Positions 34,980-45,729 of a DNA stretch of 64,000 nucleotides are shown here, piece by piece (position 1 is the first letter of the stretch; each line of letters starts with the position of its first letter). The DNA lies in the NCBI RefSeq assembly GCF_024679095.1, contig NC_066515.1, positions 22,810,217 to 22,874,216 on the forward strand. The letters are read 5' to 3'. Below the pieces are notes generated by a model, which saw only the letters and a list, made by a program, of their open reading frames with translations, was not told where the DNA came from and did no database searches. Position numbers and translations under genes: made by a program. This DNA comes from Eriocheir sinensis. Its lineage: Eukaryota > Arthropoda > Malacostraca > Decapoda > Varunidae.

Positions 34980-35230
34980 CCCGCATCCTCATTATTTCTG
35001 GTTATTGCCTCCCGCGGCCCGAGGAGTGATTGGGAGGCACTGTCAGATAAATTAGCCGCGTGGGGTCCCCTCCGGCGCGCTCCTCTCCACACCGAGATGC
35101 ACCCGCGGAGGCGAGGCAGGAGGGTGACGGGTGCAGAGTGACGGGTGCTGCTGACCGTGCTGGCGGCGTAACAAAGGCAGCCACCTGTAGGGGCTGCAGG
35201 CGGCGGGGAGACGTGCTGCCGCGGAGTCAA
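34980..35230. other. CpG-rich patch
   Basis: GC-rich sequence (CCGCGGCCCGAGG, CCGGCGCGCTCC, GGCGGCGGGGAGACG). Frames on both strands are open without domains. It could be promoter-proximal; no transcript evidence can be seen. Confidence 0.35.
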
Positions 35231-35234
35231 GAAG

Positions 35235-35530
35235 CGGGATAGATCACAAGCAGGGTCAGGTCATCTCTAGGGTCTAAAAACCAAGGTGAATAGGTGACTA
35301 ACAGGACCAAGTCACCAGGATGGAAAGGTCACTTACAAGACCAATCACCTGGAGGTCACCAAAAGGATCAGGTCATATATAAAACAAACTACCATCATAA
35401 ATGTAACCAGCTTTCATGGGTCACCAGGAGGGTCAAACCAGTGGCAGGGGAGCGTCACCAGCAGGACTGTAAGAAATGATAGGTAGGCAGCTAGGTAGTA
35501 TAGGTCACCATCAGGGCCACGTTAGGTGAG
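35235..35530. repeat. Degenerate minisatellite with GGTCACC words
   Basis: GGTCAC, AAGTCACC and GTCACCAGGA words recur roughly every 30-35 bp across about 300 bp. The period is blurred by divergence. Confidence 0.65.
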
Positions 35531-35539
35531 GGAATAGGT

Positions 35540-36160
35540 ACAGAGCTAGTTTAACCGAACAGCAGTGTCGGGTCATTCAAGGTCATGGTAACAAACCGAA
35601 CTCAGGTAACCAACAAAGCCCAGACACACCTTAACATTCATGCACACACCTCGGCCTTTATAAGAGTGCGAAGACTTTCTGTGCCCTGACAACCCCGAAG
35701 CCCCGTGCATGATCATATTAGCGACTCAGCAGCGATAAAAAAAACATTCTTCAGCAAACATTTATAATAACATTAGGCCGTAAATATATTCTGGACCTCC
35801 TTCGTCCTTTTAATATATTCTCAGAGGCAGTATTTGCACGCCCGTCAGTGGCCGCCAGCGTGCCAGCGTGTAACACAGGTCCATCCAAGGCTTGTTTGCG
35901 AGGAATACCACAGGAAGGAAATCGCTTTGACGGGAAGAAAAGCGAAGCGCGGCCGGCTGTCCGTCCTGGCCAGTCTGCGGTGCACGCCTCGCCCCACCTG
36001 CCTCGCCCCACTTGCTTCCGCCCCACCTGTCGTGATTATAAAGTCAAATAAAGGAACGTTGCTCTAGTACAAAAGAGTGTTTATTCGTGGACAGCTGTTT
36101 TGAGCCATTATTCTTATTATCATTGTAACTGTTATTATTACTATAGTTATTGTCCTTACT
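35540..36160. other. Unique sequence, no gene seen
   Basis: Mixed sequence with a GC-rich patch at 35940-36030 carrying a short duplicated CCTCGCCCCACCTG / CCTCGCCCCACTTG. Confidence 0.4.
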
Positions 36161-36162
<2 letters not shown>

Positions 36163-36228
<66 letters not shown>

Positions 36229-36234
36229 AGAGAG
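36163..36234. repeat. (GA)n microsatellite
   Basis: About 55 bp of pure GA followed by GGGAGA variants. Confidence 0.97.
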
Positions 36235-36406
36235 AAAGGGGAGAAGAGTACCACATTAATCTCCCTCTTTGAAGGTGTTTGCCCCTTGTGTCATTCGGGG
36301 AGTCGCAGTCTGTCACAATTACCCCGAGGAGTGTTTTCCGGCAACACCTGAAGACCGTAAAAACTTGTTCCCTTATGAATGACAATGACCGGACGGCGTG
36401 TGGGTG

Positions 36407-36408
<2 letters not shown>

Positions 36409-36492
<84 letters not shown>
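36409..36492. repeat. (GA)n microsatellite, 84 bp
   Basis: Pure GA, same orientation as the tract at 36163. Confidence 0.98.
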
Positions 36493-36496
<4 letters not shown>

Positions 36497-36659
36497 TCGT
36501 TGTTTTTCTTGTTTTTACTTAAAATAACACGTGTCTTGCTGCCTCCGAGACTAATATTAAAAGTAAAGAATTTCCGCATTAAGAGTAGTATTTTCTGTAT
36601 TACTTTCTTCTCATCATAAGTATTACCATCACGATCACTAATATCAATCTCATCTTCGT

Positions 36660-36900
36660 TCCTCTGATCCTCCTCCTCCTCATCCTCACCATCATCATCA
36701 CAATTACCATCACCATCACTTCATCCCTCATCCCCCCATCAACTTCTTCCTCTTCATCGTTGTCCTCCTCCTCCTCATTTTCCGCCTCATCATCATCACC
36801 ACTACCGTATCCATCCTCATCCTCATCATCCTCACCATCACCATTACCAGCATCCTCATCACCATCACCCGCTGCACCAGTTAATGAGTCCTCGTCACCA
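36660..36900. repeat. Imperfect (ATC/TCC)n trinucleotide region
   Basis: ATCATC, CACCATCA and TCCTCC words on the + strand over 240 bp. Confidence 0.85.
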
Positions 36901-37029
36901 TCACCGCTCAGCCTACAGGATAACAGCGCCGGGGGTTAACAAGGCCTCATCAACCACCGCTGGCCAACTCACTAACAAGGCTCGCTTCAATAGGAAATAA
37001 ATACCAAGCAGATAAAAAAGAAAGGAGAA

Positions 37030-37285
37030 ACCAGTTAGGCCACAATCGATATGAGATTAAATTAACGTCAGCGAGATAACACGGGCGATAAGACGGCCTT
37101 GCGCAGCCACCCGGAGCCCAACAAATGTCCTATCACCGTTTGGAGCTTGCGATGACGGGCAGGCGGGAGGAGGCGGTGATGTGCAGGCGATAAAAGAGAC
37201 AGATAAAGCAGCTTCGTGTTCCTACCGCGAGGGTCAAGTCAAGGGGCGCGGCAGCTGCATGCACGCTGGGCCGATAAGCAAAGGA
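37030..37285. promoter_or_regulatory. Candidate regulatory block: cluster of GATA sites
   Basis: GATAA cores start at 37075, 37087, 37189, 37202 and 37273, with ATCGATATGAGATTA nearby. Five GATAA cores on one strand within 200 bp of non-repetitive DNA resemble a GATA-factor enhancer. Function is inferred. Confidence 0.35.
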
Positions 37286-37289
37286 TCTG

Positions 37290-37950
37290 ATTCTGTTTAT
37301 TCGGATTGGATTCTTCTATATTAGAGTCGAGTTCCCTGTCAAAGATTCGATCCTCTTATGTTTTATTGTCCTGGTGATCGTGGTTTCCTGTAATCAAGGA
37401 TCGGCGGGCTTATTTGTCATGATTCTGTTCGTGTTATCGTGCTTTCATTGCGGTACTTGAATGGTCTGCTCTCCGCTCTAAATGGATTCTCTTCGTTGGG
37501 GGTTTCGATCAACTCCTCAGCTTATTTTATTCAAGCAGAGCATGACCGGGAAACGACTTGCTTGAGTGAGCCCATGACGTCACGCGGGCCAAACCAACCA
37601 CAGGGCGAGACAGCGAACCAATCAGCAGCGTTTTCGTGACCCTTTGTCCATCAGGCGGCGCAAAAAGTCACCGAGGTGGAAACGAAACTACTATCAAGAT
37701 GGTATGCCGGGGTCACCTTTTGCGCCGGGAAGGGTCTCTTAATAGCGCGCTGTAGGACGCTTATCGCCTTATCATCAGGTGGTGGCGAGGTGTAGGGCGG
37801 CGTAGGATAACTAAGGACACGTCCCTCGGCCTTAATCAGTGCCGCTATCGACCGTTGAACTGGAAAAACAGACGTAAATGACAACCCCTTCTCACGTTCC
37901 GGCGGTGAGAGGGGCGGCGGTGACAGGGACGAGGAAAACAAGGCGGGGTG
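37290..37950. other. Unique sequence, no gene seen
   Basis: ATTC/GATTC-rich words at 37280-37500, then moderate GC with CpGs. No domain is recognised. Confidence 0.4.
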
Positions 37951-37955
37951 ACACC

Positions 37956-37958
<3 letters not shown>

Positions 37959-38012
<54 letters not shown>

Positions 38013-38034
38013 AGGGAATAAGAGAGCGAGAGAG
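37959..38034. repeat. (AG)n microsatellite with GGGAGA variants
   Basis: AG runs pure to about 38002, then degenerates. Confidence 0.97.
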
Positions 38035-38950
38035 TATTCCCTTTACCGATCCTAAGGGGCCGCCCCAGTCTTGGGTTATGGCTACTTAAGGTCACCGCTG
38101 CTTTCCGCTGTGTTGGTTTCGTTGTCTTTAGAGGCTTCGTGTGTGTGGTCTATGGAGTATATTGTCAGCCTGGACGTGTTTTAAAAAGAGAAGCTTAAAA
38201 GGGGAATGTGAGTTTATCTGTTTTTTTTTTCTTTTATATTTTTCGTTCCGTTAGAGATCGCCCTTGTGTCGGCAGTAACATTGAAGTTTTATTTTAATTT
38301 AGGTGCTTTGTATGAGGAAAATGATCTAGTAGAATTTGTGTTATTTCCATTTTCTAGTTTTTATATTGTTCTTGTAAGTCCGTGTGTGGTCTGGGATATC
38401 TTTGTCGCCTCTATTAAATTTATCGTAATGGTGTTTGTTTTTTTGACGGGTTTGAGGACAGTTCAGTAAGCTTCACTATATTCACTGTTTGTTATAGAAC
38501 CCCTGAAGTAGTGGAGCCTAATGTTAATGGCAAATGTTTTCTCTTCTGCAGGATCTTGGTTCTTGTGTTGCCTGCATGGCCTCGTCTGTGTTGCGTGATG
38601 GTGAGTAATACACGACTTTGGGGATGTTGCTGGTGGTAAAAATTGGAGTGGTAGCCGTTGTGGGGTAGAGAGGGAGGTGGACTGTATTGGCGGTGGTGGG
38701 CGTGGCGGTCGGGGTAGCACTGAAGGTTGTGGTGCTGGTGGTGTCCATGGAGGGAGGAGCGGGGAGATGACTGTGTTGCTGGTGTTGGGTGTGGTGATCT
38801 AAGTGGTGTGTTCCCTTCTAGGCGATTTGTATTCCCTCATCCTGTTTTTAGCAATGTCGTAAAGGTCGGTTGATAGTTCGGTGCATAATGTAGATGAAAG
38901 AAAAGAAAACTATATGCAGCTCGGAAAAGAAAGATAGAGGTTGGTAAGTA

Positions 38951-39000
38951 GATAGACAGACAGATAGATATATAGATGGATAAATAGATAGATAGGTAGG
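38951..39000. repeat. (GATA)n-type tetranucleotide tract
   Basis: AGATAGACAGACAGATAGATA and GATAGATAGGTAGG words. Confidence 0.9.
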
Positions 39001-39049
39001 ATTTATTAAGGAAATGGGACGAGTAGGTGTATGATGATTCTTAAGCATC

Positions 39050-39430
39050 TGTAAAGGAAAGAGGAAGCACATGAAAAAGACGTAGACAGAGAAAATGGGA
39101 GACGAATAGCGGGAGAAATAAATGGCGCAAAAAGTGAAGTTAGTAAAGTCAGTGGAAAGGTAAAAGAAATTCGATGAAGAAGCAAATAAAAACAGTTAGA
39201 GGAGGCGGGAAAAGATAAGGAGCAGGAGGAGGAAGAGGAGGAGGAGGAGGAGGAAATGGAGATAGACAAAGGGAGAGAGAGATCACGGAGGAAAAGAGAG
39301 GTAATAAATGGTAATAAAAGAAGGCAAAGGAGGAAAGATGATAAATCGTCTTAGGGGGAAGCAAAGACGATGTGTAGGACGAGGAAGGACGAATAGGAGG
39401 AGGAGGAGGAGGAGGAGGAAGGCGTGATGG
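39050..39430. repeat. Purine-rich region with two (GGA)n tracts
   Basis: GGA tracts are at 39226-39256 and 39397-39420, within GAAAGG/AAGAAG sequence. Confidence 0.85.
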
Positions 39431-39479
39431 TAGTGGATGTGGACGAGGTTGAAGCTTCTCCGGGCGGACCAATCGCCAC

Positions 39480-40310
39480 GCACAGACTTAAGATTAGATG
39501 ATTAAATGCTAATTCCCTCGCGATACGATCTTCATTGCCCCTGAAACGATTAGGAGCCAAAGGGGGATGATTAGGTTCCTCGCAGTGAGATGGATCATTA
39601 GTGAATTCTTCTTAATGACGGAGGTTAGAACTAGCAACACTATTTCCCCCTCGCGAAGACGATCATCTCGCCAAGTTTATGTGTTATGCTGAGGGTGAGT
39701 GAATGTTGAGAGCCAGCCAGAATCCGCTTTAATTCCACCTTAATGGAGGCGATAAAAATATGATGGACGGCGTCTTAACGTTGCCCGGATGGTGATTAAG
39801 GTGTGAGATGTGCGTTTTGTGCCTAATATCTCGTCCTGTTTTCGTGTTTATCGAGCGCCGTTGTCTCGCGCACGTCGCTTTGGCCCTCAGTAAACCCCGC
39901 GCTCCCCTTCACTTATGCGTTTTAATCTTTCCTCCTATCACCGTAATCTAAATGACAATGAGATGGTGATTTACAGCTGTTTTATAATACGGCTGCAGCG
40001 TCCGGGCACAGCACAACATCGGCCGTCAGAACATAAACGCGTGTGAACAAAAATTGTGGAATTTCCAGCGCAAAATTACGGCAATCATAAGAGTGATGAT
40101 AAATCTTTGTTTCGTTAACCGCTGCACGCTCTTGTCGATGTGTGCCTCGCGCCGGCCCTCATTGAACACCTGGTCTGGTCTTTTGCCTAATGCGTCAGGT
40201 GCGAGGCTTTAAAAACGACCCTTCACAAATCTGGCCGAGGCTCACCTGGCTAACCCATCAGGTAAGCTGGGATCCGGGCGTAATCCGAAAAATAATCGGA
40301 TTATAAGAGC
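39480..40310. promoter_or_regulatory. Candidate regulatory block rich in GATTA/TAATCC sites
   Basis: Repeated GATTA or TTAAT cores (near 39493, 39500, 39549, 39568, 39595, 39613) precede an 8-bp palindrome TAATCCGA…TCGGATTA at 40281-40303 with a 7-bp spacer. TAATCC is the known recognition core of K50 homeodomain proteins (Otx, Bicoid, Goosecoid, Pitx). The stretch has almost no simple repeats, unlike its flanks, which suggests constraint. Function is inferred. Confidence 0.38.
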
Positions 40311-40487
40311 GGGAGGATGAAAGTGATAAAAAGTAAGAGTGGAATGGAACTACGTGAACACAGACAGTTGTTGGTGTCAAGGTGTTGGGTGTTACCTGGC
40401 GAGGCATGGACAGGTGCGGCGGAGGTGACAGGAAGGAGGTGCGTCTCTTTGTAGCTCCTCCTTAGGGCGACTCGTGTTCTTGTCTCA

Positions 40488-40501
40488 CACCTGAACACCT
40501 G
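40488..40501. promoter_or_regulatory. Paired CACCTG motif, 8-bp spacing
   Basis: Two CACCTG sites start at 40488 and 40496 (CACCTGAACACCTG), the reverse-strand form of the CAGGTG pairs at 47945 and 59422. CACCTG is the Snail/ZEB/E-protein class E-box. Confidence 0.3.
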
Positions 40502-41214
40502 TAATAGAGCCGGAGCATCGCTAATCCCTTGCGACGTGGACACCAACAGGTAGGCATTCTGAGTCCCCTGCAGAGATCATATCAACAACCCTGCTCCCTT
40601 GTCCCTCTCCCCCCATGTCCCTTTGCTTCCCCTCTCCCCTCTCGCCCTCCCTCTACCTTTACTTCTACCTCCCCTCTTCCCCAGGTAGGGATACACCTGG
40701 GATATGGAGGGGGAAAGCGATGCAATGGATATGAATGTAAGGGATGGTGGGGCGATACCGCGGAAGGGAGAGGTGCGGGAGGTGATGGGAGAGGTGTGAG
40801 AGGTGGAAGAGATGTGATTGGAAGGGAAGGTGATGGTGTGAGTGGAAGGAAGAGTGACGAGAGGAAAATGAATGAGATGTGGACTTTTGTGTGTGTGTAG
40901 GAAAGAAAAATGACTGAAAAAATAAAGCAAAGAAAAAAAGTAACTACAAGCATTTCGACATTATTGAAAAAGAACAGAAAGTGGAAGTAAAAAATAAAAT
41001 AACAAAATCAATAATCACAAAAACAAAAACATTACAGAATACACATAAGTCCCTCCGTCTATCAGCCCGTCGATCTGTCTGTCCCTTTACCTGTCCGCGT
41101 GTGGCTGTCTACCTGTCCGGTCCCGCTTCCTGCAAGATTTAAATTCCTCTTATTACACCTGCAATTAAAGTCTTTAATGAGGTCGGTTTTCACGGGGTCG
41201 TCGCCATTATAAGC

Positions 41215-41330
41215 GGAGCCACTTAAGCCGCGCCCTCCAGATAATGCCCCGCTGCCCCCGCCCCGCCCCTGCCCCGCCCCGCCCTTTAAACCGGAGCGGC
41301 GCGCAGTTCGGATCCAGATCAGGTGTAACC
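41215..41330. promoter_or_regulatory. Candidate GC-box promoter
   Basis: Tandem CCCCGCCCC / CCCGCCCCTGCC GC boxes at 41259-41284 are followed immediately by CTTTAAA (41284-41290) and a CpG-rich stretch GAGCGGCGCGCAGTTCGG. GC boxes upstream of a TTTAAA element resemble a core promoter reading rightward. No first exon with a start codon could be supported downstream. Confidence 0.3.
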
Positions 41331-41439
41331 GGATCCGAAATAGTGTTCCGGCCGCCCCTGGACCTCTCAACGCGGATGTCCGGTTTTTCTCGGCAGCAAA
41401 GTCGCCGCTCATGCGCATCGGGTTACTGATGATGCTTCC

Positions 41440-42290
41440 TCCAGGCTCATGTTTGAAGCTCAGTCAACAACTTCATCATTCGTACTTATGATTTACCGAA
41501 TATCATAACAGAATAATAAAACAGAATTTCTTGATGATATATAAGGGAATAAGTGTATTTATCCATCAGTAAAGTATTGAAGATATGTACTGAGAATCGA
41601 TACTTCAATTTGAAATCAATGTATTCGTCAAACTGTTAGGCTCAAGGATACAAGAATAATTGAGAACTAAATTGATTGGTAATTGATTCATAAGTTTAAT
41701 AAGAGCTCGGAATTTTTTCAAGACAACGCAAATGAGACCGTTAGGAAACAATGGAGTGATCCCTTCATGTGCCAATTTGGAGCAACACAAGTGATGAAAA
41801 TGAATGACAAGTAACCGAGACGAAGGCACAATGGACTCACAATCTTTACGGGCAGAAAAAAAGGACGTACAGTTCCCCGAAGTTGTTCAAGCAGGAAGAA
41901 CGAAGCAAAATAATCTTAAGAGGCAACATTTCCAAGCAGTACGGAGATAAAAACACTCCAGAAGCCACGCAGGAGAACACGAAGAAGAGGCTGAAGGCTG
42001 TAACTAACGCTGTAGAATCAATAATCACGGCCGGTTTGAAGGGACGGGAAGCTCACCTCGCAGGAGATAGCGATGGGAGATTATGCTAATGACGCAGTAA
42101 TGATGGTTATGGCGATAATGGCCGCTGCTGATGAGGGTGATGATGAGCCTCGTGTGCGCCTAAAAGAGCACACTGCACGGGAGACGTTGGGCCGCCAGCA
42201 TCATTTAGTGGACGGCCAGGTGAGGGAGGAATGCAGGTGGGCGGGTGAGGCTGGGGGTGGAGGTGAGGAGCCTGGTTTTCTTATACTGAA
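41440..42290. other. Unique AT-rich sequence, no gene seen
   Basis: Mostly AT-rich with stops in all frames. Two overlapping small frames at 41846-42089 lack domains. Confidence 0.4.
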
Positions 42291-42292
42291 GA

Positions 42293-42568
42293 GGGCAGAT
42301 GAAGGGTGAATAAAGACCAAAGTAAAGGAGACAGACTAAGGCTAGAAAATGAGTAAAATAAAGTAGGTAAAAGAAACCTAAATAAAGAGCAAAATAAAGG
42401 AGGCAGATGAAGGGTAAATTAGTAAAATATAAAAGGCATATGATAGTTAAATAAAGAGGGAAATTGAGGAGGCAGATGAAGACTAAAGCAAATAAAGGAG
42501 GCGGACCAAAGCTAAATAAAACCAGAATGAAGGAAGCAAACTAAAGCGTAATAAAGTATAAAATAAAA
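42293..42568. repeat. ~35-bp minisatellite, about eight units
   Basis: Diverged units start near GGCAGATGAAGGGTAAATAAAG and end with AAATAAAGGA. Unit starts are near 42293, 42330, 42366, 42402, 42435, 42471, 42500 and 42535. Units vary from about 29 to 37 bp. Confidence 0.82.
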
Positions 42569-42579
42569 GTGCAGACATG

Positions 42580-43250
42580 ATTTTGCTGAAGAGGATTTTT
42601 TTTAATGATTTACAGCCCTGTTTTCCTTGTTCCCTTCACTCCTTACCTGTACCACTTCTCTTGTGCCTTAATTACCACGCCTTTCAAGATCATTATTTTT
42701 TACTTAACGTTTTAACCCTTCTCTAAAACCTCATACCTTCAATTTTTTTCCCTCATTTTTTTCCACCTCCTCCGATTCGTTACCCTTTCCCTCATCTTCT
42801 TTTTCCTCAGCTTCCCTCTCGACCGCTACCGTCATATTTCCTCTCCTTCCAGCGTCTTCGTTTTTAGCATCCATCCCTTGCATTCTCTTCCCATATACTC
42901 CCTCACGTCTGTTATAGTTAAAGCACAACATTGAACATTCCATAAATTACCTGTACGATTATTTACCTGCATCTCACCTGGACACCAATGAGTCTTATCA
43001 GAAGCTAAACGGTAAACAATATACAACTCATTTTTAGCTTATGAATCTTTTAGTTATTGTTTTATGTGAAGAATCTTTGAATCATGACGCGGGGAACTTC
43101 ATATATATCTTCAATAAATTATTTTTCATCCGGATAACAAAAAATCAGCGTCTCATTCGAAGCAACAATACACATCTCTATTCCTTGCCTCACTCTGATA
43201 TTTCCTGTGCAGTCTTCTTTTTTGTTCATTCTTATCATTCTTAACCCACA
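42580..43250. other. Unique sequence, no gene seen
   Basis: T-rich and pyrimidine-rich at 42600-42900 and AT-rich to 43250. No gene. Confidence 0.4.
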
Positions 43251-43257
43251 TTTTTCC

Positions 43258-43455
43258 TCCCTGGTCACCGTTGCTAGATTATCGTACTCACCACATTGTA
43301 GTTATCCTTTTTAAGCCTCAAACTCTCGTACCTGCGCAAATAACAATAGAAAATTAAAGTTAGCGTTAAAGCTGTTATTTATTGATGCTCTTTTGTTTTC
43401 TTTTTGCCATAATTATCGGTCCAGAACTACGAAATTTGGCAACGCTGTCCCTGAT
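43258..43455. mobile_element. hAT-type MITE, copy C, with 8-bp TSDs
   Basis: The body is 43266-43447 (182 bp), beginning CACCGTTGCTAGAT and ending ATTTGGCAACGCTG. Flanking 8-bp repeats are TCCCTGGT (43258-43265) and TCCCTGAT (43448-43455), matching at 7 of 8 positions. The 5' terminal repeat has acquired substitutions compared with copies A and B, while the 3' terminal repeat is intact. This is probably an older insertion. No transposase. Confidence 0.88.
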
Positions 43456-43639
43456 CTTTTTTTAACCTACATTTACGAGCTTCGGGCGGGGGCGTAACCT
43501 TCACCCCCGCGCCCCCACCCACACACGCCACCAGTCTAATACTCTTTTTATTTCACGGCTCAACCTGAAATTTCCTGTGTATCTATTTAAGCCTTTTTTT
43601 CCCCTGACGTAATCTTTTTAACCTATATTTCCCACATCA

Positions 43640-44140
43640 AGGGGAGGGTGTATCCTGTAAACCCCTCATCTTCCCCCCCCCTTCACCTTTTCCTCCCTCT
43701 CCTTACTCCCTCACTCTCTTTTACTTCCCCTCTCACGACTCTCCCCTCCTCACCTTCCTACCCCGCATATCCTCCCATTTTCCTCATTCACTTTCATAAC
43801 TTCACCTCTGCTTTTTTTCCCCCATTTTCCTTTCTCCCTCATTCTCGTCTCTTGCGTTTTTTCCCATCATTTTCCTTCCTTCCTTACCCTTCGCCTACCC
43901 CCTTCAGCTTCCTTTTCTCTTTACCTATCTCTCTCCCTTCCTCTCACCGCCTTCAGATTTCCCCGTCACCTCATCTCCTCACATTCTCTCTCCTCTCCTC
44001 TCATCTCCTCACCTTACCCCCTCCTATTCCTCCCTCCCTTCAGTTCATCTTCCTCCACTCAACTTCCTCCTCTCACCTTCACCCTCATGCTCTGCTCCTT
44101 CACCTTCTCCCTCTCCTTCCTCACCTTCCCTGACCTTGTC
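43640..44140. repeat. 500-bp polypyrimidine block
   Basis: CCTCACCTTCC, TTCCCCC and CTCTCC words dominate. The 161-codon frame across it is Ser/Pro/Leu/Phe low-complexity sequence, not a gene. Confidence 0.8.
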
Positions 44141-44179
44141 GTGGGGGCAGGAGGCGTTTCACTACCCACCTTTTTGCCG

Positions 44180-44720
44180 AGCCAGAAACAACAGGCAGGA
44201 GGGAGCAGGTACAGAGAGAAGAGAAGGAAAAGCAGCGAGGGAGGAATAACAGAGGAGCGGAAAGGCGAAGGCGAGTGCTGGTAGGAAGAACGAAACAACA
44301 GCGAGGGAGATGCGAGGTAATAGGAAAAAAGAAATAAGTTGGAGAAGTACTAGAAGAACTGTTTAAGGGGTTATGAAGAGCAGGGGAGAGGGATCAACAT
44401 ATAGGTAGAAAATAACATGCAAAAGTAGAAAAGAATTAATGGCAATGTTGAGAAAAGGCAAAGGGAATGACATACAGAGGGCAAAGAATGGATAGAGAAA
44501 GCAAGGGGATGACAGAGAAAGGAATGGGAAGAAAAGTAGGAAAAAAACAGTGAATGGAGAGAAAAAGAGGCACTTACATGAGAGAAGGAAAGAGGAAAGG
44601 GGAGGAAAAGGCAACAAAAAATAAAGAGAGGATGAATTGAAGGAAAAAGATATCAGATAACCGTGAAATAATACAATTGGAGAAAAGGGACGCAAGTTAA
44701 AAAGGATAATCACTAAAGAC
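44180..44720. other. Purine-rich unique sequence
   Basis: GAGA/GGAAAG words on the + strand with no clear period. It directly follows the polypyrimidine block, so strand composition flips near 44150. Confidence 0.6.
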
Positions 44721-44730
44721 AGGTGACAGA

Positions 44731-44915
44731 GTAGAAGAAAATTATTACGTACGGATAAAAATAACAGGCCAAAAGAGAAGCATATAAATTGGACAGGTAG
44801 GGAAAAGAACAGGAAGAGAGCCAGTAGAAGAAAAGAAATAGATTACGTAGGAATAAAAGCAACAGACCAAAAGGGAAGTACATTGGCCGGACAGGTAGGG
44901 CAGAGACACAGGTAC
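44731..44915. repeat. 93-bp tandem duplication
   Basis: Units start with GTAGAAGAAAA at 44731 and 44824. Both contain ATTACGTA-GGATAAAA/GAATAAAAG, AACAG-CCAAAAG-GAAG and GGACAGGTAGGG. Confidence 0.9.
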
Positions 44916-45236
44916 ACAGAGGCAGGTGCTCTTGCTGCGCCGGGCTGTAGAAGGAGCGTGGAAGGTGTGAGGCAAGGCGGCTGCATGGAGACGGCGTGTT
45001 TGAGATGGATTATGCATGCGACGACCACCTGTGAATAAGCGAGAGGTCTACTTGATACAGATAAATTAGCATACAACAACACCGCCGCCGAAGGCCTCAG
45101 TTTAAACTAGCCATTTGGTCTCGCGCAAAAGTTGGCCCCTGGTGTTGAGGTGAGGTGAGGTGAGGTGAAGGCGGAGGTGAGGTGGTGAGTTGAAGTGAGG
45201 TGTGAGGGGACGAGGAGAGTTAGAAAAGTATGCGTA

Positions 45237-45285
45237 AGAGAGAGAGAGAGAGAGAGAGATACATACAGACAGACAGACAGACAGA
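45237..45285. repeat. (GA)n then (ACAG)n
   Basis: GA at 45237-45259 is followed by ACAG units to 45285. Upstream at 45150-45210 are GGTGA words. Confidence 0.95.
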
Positions 45286-45384
45286 AAGTACATTTATTTA
45301 ACATCAATCGTATGACACAAAGTACAATAGTAGAAAAAATACACTGATTATTATAAAGCCTTCAAAGATTTTTAATGCCCAAAG

Positions 45385-45385
45385 A

Positions 45386-45446
<61 letters not shown>
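45385..45446. repeat. (AAT)n microsatellite
   Basis: About 20 AAT/TAA triplets. Confidence 0.98.
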
Positions 45447-45489
45447 GTGATACGTTGCTCCTTGATAGCGTTGTAATACATATTTTTCA

Positions 45490-45720
45490 GCTGCCGCTCG
45501 TGTGTTATGTTGTGTTGTGTTGTTATTTTGAGGCTTGTTATCCCTGAGTCTAGTGTGTTACGTGTGTTGCTGTATTTGTTGTAGTGTTGTGGTTCATATT
45601 CTTGTGTTGCGTTTTGATTTTTGTGTTGATTAATATTCCTTTGTGTTTTCTTATGTTTTTTTGTGTGTGTTGATTTAGTGTCCTGTGTTGCGTTATGTTG
45701 CATTGTGTTGTATTGCAATG
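45490..45720. repeat. TGTTG-rich degenerate sequence
   Basis: GTGTTG, TTGTGTT and GTTGTG words dominate and lead into the 141-bp array. Confidence 0.7.
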
Positions 45721-45729
45721 TGTTCTATT

